Assembly: GCA_000310025.1 (NCBI GenBank) | Contig: FN649737.1 | Location: 3,039,691 to 3,053,389 of the forward strand | Origin: Ectocarpus siliculosus | Taxonomy: Eukaryota; Sar; Phaeophyceae; Ectocarpales; Ectocarpaceae | Direction: 5' to 3' | Length of the DNA stretch: 13,699 bases | In this document: positions 8,182-13,699 of the stretch, in pieces | Layout: the number at the start of each line of letters is the position of its first letter | Position numbering within the stretch: the stretch's first letter is position 1 | The notes under the pieces: model-generated | What the model saw: only the letters and a program-made list of their open reading frames with translations | The model's database searches: none | What the model was told of the DNA's origin: nothing | Program-made: the position numbers and the translations under genes

Positions 8182-8784
8182 GACAGGCAAGTTTCAAATT
8201 TCCATGACGCTGAATCTAACCTGTGGCTTCGCCTCCCACTCTCCCGCGTTCTGCCCCAGCACGCACCCTAGACGAATCGGGACTCATGTCGTGCTTCTTC
8301 CCTGTAGCCTCAGACATTCCTGCGGCGACGAGTGCCCGGCAGTCCCAACGAGTTCCCGAACAAAAGAAAACAGCAGCCAAGCGTGGGTTTAGGTGTCATG
8401 GGGGCTTTCGTTGCAAAGGGCGCCGTGATGAACAGGCCTGACCAATCCGAAATGTGCAGCTTCGCAATTCAGCTACAAATGAGCGCGGCTCTACCTACAG
8501 CAGTAAAACACAAATTGGGGCAAATCTTGACTGAACGCGTGCCGGTTCCAGCAGGCGCGTCGAACGTTGATGCAAGTTCTACGACTTGGAGTTATGCGGG
8601 CAAAAAACGTCAAAAAGTTTCAGCTATTTATGTACATATGCACATACTATATACAAACACCCGCGCACAGATTTGCGATCTCGGCGGCAAGCACGGCGCG
8701 GTGTTGAGGGTCATCAGTGCTTTCCATATCATCAGTCAGAGCAAACAACGCCACGCAGTAGTGGATCCAGAGCAATGTAATAGG
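8182..8784. other. Unassigned; one long open frame without motifs
   Basis: A 153-codon plus-strand frame (8332-8793) includes NRPDQSEMCSFAIQLQMSAA, which could be coding, but its latter half looks random and no domain is visible. If 8065-8177 is a real exon, part of this region could hold its continuation. I cannot support a call. Confidence -1.
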
Positions 8785-8907
8785 TTATTGTGATAGCAAC
8801 TCGACGAGAATCGTCGCGTTGCCTGTCTGAAGCTTTCCAGTTTGGCGGTTAATAAAGTCGAGGGCGCCCACCGCGACACGCTCGCCCACCGAGCACGACA
8901 AATAGTT
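8785..8907 (-). CDS. Probable terminal exon, C-terminus of an unidentified protein
   Basis: A minus-strand frame ends in TAA (8785-8787) and reads NYLSCSVGERVAVGALDF, then INRQTGKLQTGNATILVELLSQ. Third codon positions are GC-rich and the composition is clearly protein-like, with alternating hydrophobic strands. A good acceptor, TCTGTGTACAG, precedes the segment. An ATG at 8950-8952 opens the same frame, but those codons fall in the transposon-like terminal repeat, so splicing is the better explanation. The VGERV...RQTGK pattern is loosely reminiscent of small beta-rich enzyme C-termini, but I recognise no family. Upstream exons were not found between 8990 and 9660. Confidence -1.
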   Translation of the reverse strand, partial: NYLSCSVGERVAVGALDFINRQTGKLQTGNATILVELLSQ

Positions 8908-8926
8908 CTGTACACAGAGTAGATGA

Positions 8927-8983
8927 CATAAGATGTCACACCCCCTGAACATTTTTTTTTAATTTTCAAAGCTCGATTACTCC
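8927..8983 (+). repeat. Single terminal end of a transposon-like repeat family
   Basis: This stretch contains CATAAGATGTCACACCCCCTG and, after a T-run, AATTTTCAAAGCTCGATTAC. It matches the ends found at 11264-11308 and, inverted, at 11739-11798. No inverted partner was found within the next 800 bases, so it is a solo or decayed end. It sits at the likely 3' end of an intron preceding the 8785-8907 exon. Confidence -1.
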
Positions 8984-9669
8984 ACACAGCAGAAAGCGTG
9001 GCCGGGCGGCGTTGGCACCGATAGCTTTCCGAAACAAACCTATCGTTTGGCATCCTCGTCGTCGTGGACTAACATTATTAGCTATGAATTCGATGATGCG
9101 ATATATTATGTCACCTACTGCCGGTACATGCCATGCATAAGAACAAGGAGCACCCTCCATACTCCAGTAAGTTATTGTTTTGAGTAGGTAGATGAATTGA
9201 AACCTCTCATTACCCATCCATGAAGAAGTCGTTTTATACACTGATACTTCGTAAGTGCTGCAAAAACTATCCATGGACAAACCCAGCAGTTCCGTTGTTG
9301 CTGTCTTCACAATTAATTACAATCCCGTTCGTTCTGCTCGCTCTACCCAGTACCTTCTTCGTCTGTCCGTACTATTATGTATGATAGTCTGACACTTGAC
9401 GCGGTCGATTCCCGCCGTGGTCACAGGCTAACTTACCCAAAAAATTTACACGAAAATAAAATTGACCCGAAGAAGGGTCCGCAAGTCAACGACAGATTAG
9501 TCTAGGACCCCCGGCTCGCTTCAATACGCTTTGCGAGGTAGTAACCATAGACTGGACAATAAAGCAAAAAAAAGCAAAAGAATAATAGTGTAGTAGAAGT
9601 TTAGTCTCTTTCTCCGGCAAGAAAATGACGCCCGAGCGAACTTGAACTTGTAGTCACAAGAAATAGCGT
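8984..9669. other. No gene recognised; relatively AT-rich
   Basis: A 114-codon minus frame at 8966-9310 ends inside the terminal repeat and shows no motif. A/T-rich patches with stops in all frames cover 9430-9600. It is probably intronic or intergenic. Confidence -1.
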
Positions 9670-10080
9670 CATGATGACGTACTTCATTCTGCTTGCCGTG
9701 GGAGATGCGCATCGTTACGCGAGGAAGGCGTTAACTCCAGGCACAGAATATGCTGCCGTAGACCCTATCCCTCTAGCTCAATCACAGCTATACCCGATAC
9801 ATGGTAGCATCATATCCAGCGGTAGAAGAATCGAAAAAAAAAATATCTTCTTGGTGGCGAAGCGGACCCTCTTTATTGTGACTCTCCAACTGCTTGCTGC
9901 TCGTGGATGGCCACATGGCGACACAGACAGACAAAATCTAGGGTTTGACGTCGGTCTAATCCGCCGCAGGAGGTTGAAGCTATACTCAAAGTCGGGGAGG
10001 GGTCGTGATTTGCAGTTCCCTACGGAACCGTACTTGAGGCGCCATGAAATTTGCACTGCAGTAGCCGAGGTTGTTAGTCG
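9670..10080 (+). repeat. Diverged dispersed repeat, copy 1
   Basis: This copy aligns in direct orientation with 10690-11095. Shared anchors, in order, are CTTGCCGT followed by GATGCGCA/C, then an A-rich tract, GGACCCTCTTT, CAGGAGG, a GTGATTTGC/ATGATTTGCG block, GAGGCGCCA, and ATTTGCACTG. The copies have many substitutions and small indels. No open frame is conserved between them, so this looks like a non-coding repeat or dead element. Confidence -1.
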
Positions 10081-10150
10081 GTAGGGAAACACAAAAAACA
10101 AAATTCACGGGTGGGTTGGGTGAGTGGGGGGACCCCAAAACAATGAAACA

Positions 10151-10192
10151 GTCGCGGTTCGCGTTGTTCTGGGGCCCTACCGGCGAAAAACA
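10151..10192 (+). repeat. Short diverged repeat, copy 1 (second copy at 10351-10400)
   Basis: The block GGGGCCCTACCGGCGAAAA recurs as GGGACCCTAACGGCGAAAA about 208 bases downstream, each preceded by a similar GTTCGCGTTGTT / GTTCGATGTTAT segment. Both lie between the two copies of the larger repeat, suggesting a region made of nested or tandemly duplicated old repeats. Confidence -1.
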
Positions 10193-10350
10193 TCGTCGCC
10201 GCTCTGAACCGCTGCAAGCTGTCACACAGCACTGCATGTGCGGCGAACCGTAGGGGGCCATGCGCATTGCTTGACGGAAAGAGGCGGCGCCCATCGCCTC
10301 ACATGCAGCAACCGGGTACACGGGTAGCCTCCTACTCAGCAAGATGCAAA

Positions 10351-10400
10351 CGATTGCCGTTGACGTTCGATGTTATTGGGACCCTAACGGCGAAAATGCA
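10351..10400 (+). repeat. Short diverged repeat, copy 2
   Basis: This is the partner of 10151-10192, in the same orientation. It is followed by a GA-rich patch (10399-10415, GAGAGAGAGA). Confidence -1.
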
Positions 10401-10689
10401 ACAGAGAGAGAGAGGTAGACTAAAGGAAGGGAGACTCGAGAAGACAACGCATGAACTCTAGAGAACACACCCACTCTCATCCCTCTGGCCCACCGCAGGC
10501 TTGAACACGTGTAACGAACGGCAACATCCGATGTGCGCTCAGCAACAACAAACACGACAAAAGAAAAATAGTCGTCGTTTCCGAACTGCTGTGGAGATAC
10601 TGTAAGTTAGTGGAGACTTTCTTTCTTTTCTGGTATGAAGTGGCAACAAAGAACAACACGACTATCTGTGTAGACTAGAAGCACGACGG

Positions 10690-11095
10690 ACGAACTACTA
10701 TCTCAATGCGCTTGCCGTCGCGATAGATGCGCACCGCTACCGCTATACGAACGAGCAGACTGTTGTCAAACCTGACTACGATAACCGTACCACCATTGCA
10801 GCACATTCCGAGCATAACAGCAGCAACCGCAGCAGCAGCCGCATGTGTACAATGGTCACTCAAGAATAAACGCAAAAAATAAATAAAAAAAGATGTGGCG
10901 CGCAGCACGCAGGACCCTCTTTCGCTGTTCAACCGGCCGTTTCCATGGCGAAACAGGGCAAGGAACAGTCAAGGTTGACTCTTGCCGGCCACAGGAGGCG
11001 GAAGCTGCTCAAACTCGGGGACGGCTCATGATTTGCGATTCCACACCGAACCATACTCGAGGCGCCACAAGATTTGCACTGTAGCTCGAGATCAG
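10690..11095 (+). repeat. Diverged dispersed repeat, copy 2
   Basis: This is the second copy of the element at 9670-10080, about 1,020-1,050 bp downstream in the same orientation. Best conserved are GGACCCTCTTT (from 10912), CAGGAGG (from 10992) and the stretch from ATGATTTGC through GAGGCGCCACAAGATTTGC. An 85-codon minus-strand frame crosses it, but its alanine run comes from a CAG-rich patch, so it is not supported as a gene. Confidence -1.
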
Positions 11096-11164
11096 CATTT
11101 TAGACCGGGTCGGGCAAGGGGTGGGGCATGCGAATGAAACTTCCACGGATATTGAACGATGAGA

Positions 11165-11188
11165 CTGAAGCTAAAGCTAAAGCTTCAG
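11165..11188. repeat. Small hairpin with internal GCTAAA repeat
   Basis: CTGAAGC (11165-11171) pairs with GCTTCAG (11182-11188), and the loop contains repeated TAAAGC. It is a minor structure of unknown meaning. Confidence -1.
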
Positions 11189-11331
11189 AATAGATCTGAT
11201 GTCGGCTGAACAATTTTGGGAATGCAAACGTTGATCGAAGCTCCCACAGCATGTCGTAGGTTGCATAAGATACCGTTCCCCAGGACCGATTTTTAAAGCT
11301 CGATTACCGCAAGAGGTAGAGGCAGAGGGAT

Positions 11332-11524
11332 GACACCCCCCCTACTGCAGACCGATTTCAAACCTCGATTGTTCCACAAGCCATGCCGAAAGAGCAAGAT
11401 AATTCTATGCATACGGAAAGACCTCGACGAGTTGTTTCCAAGACCACAGTTTTTGGTGTTGGCAAAATCTTGGTTGTGGAACAATCGAGCTTTGAAAATC
11501 GGTCAACAGGGGGATAGGGGTGTG
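11332..11524. mobile_element. Inner foldback element of the same family
   Basis: The left arm 11350-11380 (GACCGATTTC, CTCGATTGTTCCACAAG) and right arm 11474-11504 (inverted: GACCGATTTTC, GCTCGATTGTTCCACAA) match at nearly every base over about 30 bp. Similar C-rich flanks extend the arms to about 11332 and 11524, giving an element of roughly 190 bp. The arms are more alike than those of the outer pair, so this insertion is likely younger. Confidence -1.
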
Positions 11525-11688
11525 CCGTCGCTCCGCCTCTTGCGACGAAAGGATGTCATATGTCACAGCACGGGTTGCACATTGTGCACTTCGACAAACC
11601 TCTCGCCGAGCCGGTTCCAACGCCGCCATTTATCGGCACCGTTCATTGAGCTTTGACATTAAGCCAGGGGGTAAACGCAAGATGCGTT

Positions 11689-11710
11689 GTAATTACCATT
11701 TGGTAATTAC
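11689..11710. repeat. 22-bp perfect inverted repeat
   Basis: GTAATTACCA and TGGTAATTAC are separated by TT, and AACGCA/TGCGTT forms another small palindrome immediately before. Both lie just outside the inverted end at 11642-11680, within the outer element. Confidence -1.
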
Positions 11711-12069
11711 TGCTTCGCACCGGTTTCCGTGCTACAGAGTAATCGAGCCTGCACGTACGAGATTTGAGAATCAGTCCAGGGGGTGTGGTATCTTAAGCAA
11801 CCTATGGCGGTAGCTTTTTGACTGAGTAGCTGAATTTAAGCCCAGGCCGATCCTGGCATCGATAGATACGGACCAATCCCGATTCAGCCATACATGCTGC
11901 GTCTATTGTAGTGCTACTTGCTCTCAAGGCCAACAAGGGGCCGTTCGAAACCACGGAGGAGAGAGAGACTACAATTGGGTGCGGGTGGTTGTGATCTTTT
12001 CGAGCCTTTCTGAATACCCGCGACTCCCCCCGCATGTTTGCGACTCACCACTTCTGGTGTTATCTCCAG

Positions 12070-12219
12070 TGCTGCGATCTTCACGTGTTCAATGTGTGCT
12101 TTGAGCTATGAATCAATCTCGGTTGCCTCTGCTGCTCTCGGACTGCTGTTGGATGTGGCAGAGAGAGCTGGGCTGAACCAGCATGTGGTGGTGGACACGC
12201 GAATGGTGTCACAGAAGGG
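12070..12219 (+). CDS. Possible exon or relic upstream of the methyltransferase-like region
   Basis: After an acceptor-like TTATCTCCAG the plus strand reads CALSYESISVASAALGLLLD followed by VAERAGLNQHVVVDTRMVSQ, which is protein-like. The LLLDVAER...N...D.R spacing loosely resembles the SAM-binding motif I region of methyltransferases, but the glycine-rich GxGxG is absent. It ends near a 16-base G run (12226-12241) that could hide a frameshift. It may belong with the downstream TrmB-like relic after an internal deletion; this is speculative. Confidence -1.
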
Positions 12220-12242
12220 ATGGGTGGGGGGGGGGGGGGGGC

Positions 12243-12632
12243 GACCCTCTCTGCAAGACCACTTGACTTGTACCCACCAGCCACTATTTTGACAATATCC
12301 ACGAGGAGTACTGCACTCTTCTCGCGTTAAAAATCGAAGGCAAGCACTGCAGGAGGGGCGGGTAGGAGGCCTCAGGGGGAGGAACCCTTGTGGTGACCAC
12401 GGATTGGAGCTCCTACGCGGCAGAAATGCTGCGTGCGTGGGCGCTGATTTTCAAAGTGACGAACAAGTAAGAAGTACAAGTCAAGGGGTGGGACCGATCA
12501 CCCTCTGTTATTTCAAAGTACTTCGAAGAACGATGAATCGCGCACACAGATGAAATTTTCAGGTTGACTGACACGGTCGGCCACATCCGTCCCTTGGCAC
12601 CAACCGTGAAACGTGCAGTTATAATAGTGTAG
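12243..12632 (+). pseudogene. Decayed TrmB-like tRNA (guanine-N7) methyltransferase, C-terminal part
   Basis: One plus-strand frame holds, in order, DPLCK (compare the DPWxK motif), YFDNIHEEYCTLLALK, GGGTLVVTTDWSSYAAEM and KYFEER. In TrmB the motifs FPDPWxK, a helix, GGxLxxaTDxxxYAxxM and TkxExRG occur in this order, and the enzyme makes m7G46 in tRNA. The frame is broken by TGA (12264), TAG (12363), TAA (12468) and TGA (12534), and the DPW tryptophan is missing. A QPLF reading in the next frame (12280-12291) suggests a one-base shift as well. AACAA/GTAAGA at 12463-12473 is also a good donor, so part of the damage could instead be introns. An antisense frame (12513-12767) overlaps the tail and weakens the last 100 bases. 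Confidence -1.
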
Positions 12633-12736
12633 TGTAGCAATCAATGTCCGTTCAAATAATTGCGAGTGAATGGCGAAGGAGGGGCGAAGGAGTACTCGCT
12701 CGAACTTGATCAGCTTCCTACGTAGCTGTACAATGA

Positions 12737-12759
12737 AACACAGGGCTGTGCCCTGTGTT
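12737..12759. repeat. Perfect 10-bp-arm hairpin
   Basis: AACACAGGGC and GCCCTGTGTT pair exactly around the loop TGT. A GC-rich perfect stem this long is rarely a chance event. CCACAGGG recurs about 10 bases downstream. Confidence -1.
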
Positions 12760-13339
12760 ATCTCCATCCACAGGGTACCAGAGCGGCACTCGGTGTATTT
12801 ACTTCACGAGTGTTCGGACTTGCCCGAATTCCTTCTCCTTCGTTGTGCCTGTTTTTTTGTGTGTTACATGTAGCTTACGAGCGCGAAAGCCCGTTTCTTT
12901 GCCGCGAAGAACATGGGAGAACCCGTACTACACGATAGTAGCAGTAGTACGGGGATGATGCTCGTATTGGTCAGCACAACGCATTGTTTCGACAAGCAGA
13001 AAAAAACAACAACAACGAAGATCACAATTTGTTGATGACTGGTGGGACAATTACTGCTGAACGGCCGGTAGCTCCAAGCGGCCAAGAACATCCACACGGC
13101 AGGCGCTTGCATGAACAACTTAGATATGGCGCCACAAAAGAACCCGCAAGTACGTGTTTGCCCGTGGCTCTACAGAGATACCAGCAGGGACTACAAAGAT
13201 AGGGCAAACAACAAGAAAAAAATAGAATGGCCACGTGCGGGAAGTACCACAGGTAGGTGCGACAACGACGAAAGAGAACGAGATCGACCGCCAGTTCAAT
13301 TCATTTTGTCCCTGCTGCGATAATACACTCAACAGCCCG
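12760..13339. other. No confident gene
   Basis: Frames of 60-84 codons on both strands show no motif. A hydrophilic 70-codon plus frame (13111-13323) is rich in Arg, Asp and Lys but unrecognised. I see nothing else. Confidence -1.
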
Positions 13340-13699
13340 GACAGAGGGGGCCTTAAACGTTCACCCCCCCCCAAAACAAAAATCCTCTTGCCAAAAAATA
13401 CTTCTCCCCAGGGCTGGAGATATTCGGTACCGCTGCCAATTTTTGAGGAGAAATGGAGCCGTTACAATCGCTCAACGGGGGGGGGGGGGGGCCTTTTTTT
13501 GGTTCCCCAAAAAAATTGGGGGGAGCTTCCCCCAATTTCCCCCCCCCTTTTTTCCCCCCTTTTAAGGGGAAACGGGCTGGGGGGCGCCCCCCCCCCCGGG
13601 GGGGGGGGGGGGAGGGAAAGAAAAAGGGTGTGCCTCCCCCCGGGGGGGGGGGGGGGCAAAAATTTGGCCCCCCAAAAAAAAAAAAAAAAAAAAAAAAAT
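13340..13699. other. Low-quality or artefactual contig end
   Basis: From about 13360 the sequence becomes a chain of homopolymers: 12-14 consecutive G or C several times, A-runs, and a final A-run of more than 20. It includes an imperfect palindrome (13513-13538) centred on AGCT. No biological element is needed to explain this; it matches over-called, low-signal read ends. Open frames here (proline- and glycine-rich) should be ignored. Confidence -1.

Larger units (their letters stand above)
11264..11798. mobile_element. Nested terminal-inverted-repeat (MITE-like) cluster
   Basis: The left end at 11264-11308 (CATAAGATACC, then CCCCAGGACCGATTTT and AAAGCTCGATTAC) reappears inverted at 11739-11798, where the reverse complement reads GCTTAAGATACC, CACCCCCTGGACTGATT and GCTCGATTAC. 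A further inverted end, with CCCCCTGG and CAAAGCTCAATGAACG on the reverse strand, lies at 11642-11680. The interior has no transposase frame. This is the structure expected of a non-autonomous DNA element of about 535 bp, with a second element nested inside. Target-site duplications are not clear. Confidence -1.

Noticed and set aside
9405-9430. B-box-like GGTCGATTCC with CCGCC, resembling the 3' half of a tRNA on the plus strand
   Set aside because: The T loop lacks one base, no A box lies at a suitable distance upstream, and no acceptor partner exists for the 3' end.
11881-11985. Plus-strand frame reading HAASIVVLLALKANKGPFE, protein-like
   Set aside because: It is short, in a different frame from the segments downstream, with only weak splice-like sites. 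Kept as a curiosity, not a feature.
12424-12460. CTGATTTTCAAAG, similar to the terminal repeat family
   Set aside because: Only a 12-13 base core matches, the C-rich outer part is missing, and it lies within the methyltransferase-like frame.
13462-13659. Proline- and glycine-rich frames at the 3' end
   Set aside because: They are produced by homopolymer runs in probable low-quality sequence.

Overview
The window looks like nuclear DNA of a eukaryote, most likely a brown alga or related stramenopile. That placement is an inference. It rests on mid-range GC, sparse and probably intron-split coding sequence, a decayed LINE-type retrotransposon, several dispersed repeats, and one large protein built of about 29 FNIP-type (22-residue leucine-rich-like) repeats with the signature WPxSLQxLxFGxxFNQPI. 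No bacterial operon, rRNA or CRISPR array is visible.

Layout. Bases 2-538 hold the 3' half of a non-LTR retrotransposon reverse transcriptase on the minus strand, cut off at its FADD catalytic motif. Bases 540-5150 contain no confident gene. They hold cruciform-prone palindromes (917-980), a TTG/CTG microsatellite (2284-2320), a tRNA-like SINE head on the minus strand (3985-4065), a palindrome plus hairpin (4109-4153) and a few short protein-like stretches that could be exons or relics. Bases 5536-7971 on the minus strand are the one clear gene, the FNIP-repeat protein. Its reading frame has no usable ATG near its 5' end, so a first exon or a sequence error lies upstream.

Upstream of it lie a possible divergent exon (8065-8177, +) and a convincing short C-terminal coding segment on the minus strand (8785-8907). 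Immediately 5' of the latter is a terminal-repeat end (8927-8983) of a DNA-transposon-like family. A nested cluster of the same terminal repeat occupies 11264-11798. A diverged repeat of about 400 bp occurs twice in direct orientation (9670-10080 and 10690-11095). Bases 12243-12632 on the plus strand read as a decayed copy of a TrmB-like tRNA (guanine-N7) methyltransferase, with four stops in one otherwise continuous frame. From about 13340 to the end the sequence degenerates into long homopolymers and a poly-A tail and is probably low-quality contig end.

There is no evident pathway joining these genes. The picture is a gene-poor, repeat-rich region carrying one repeat-array protein that may take part in binding or recognition. 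The short exon candidates were found by reading all frames by eye and carry low confidence.
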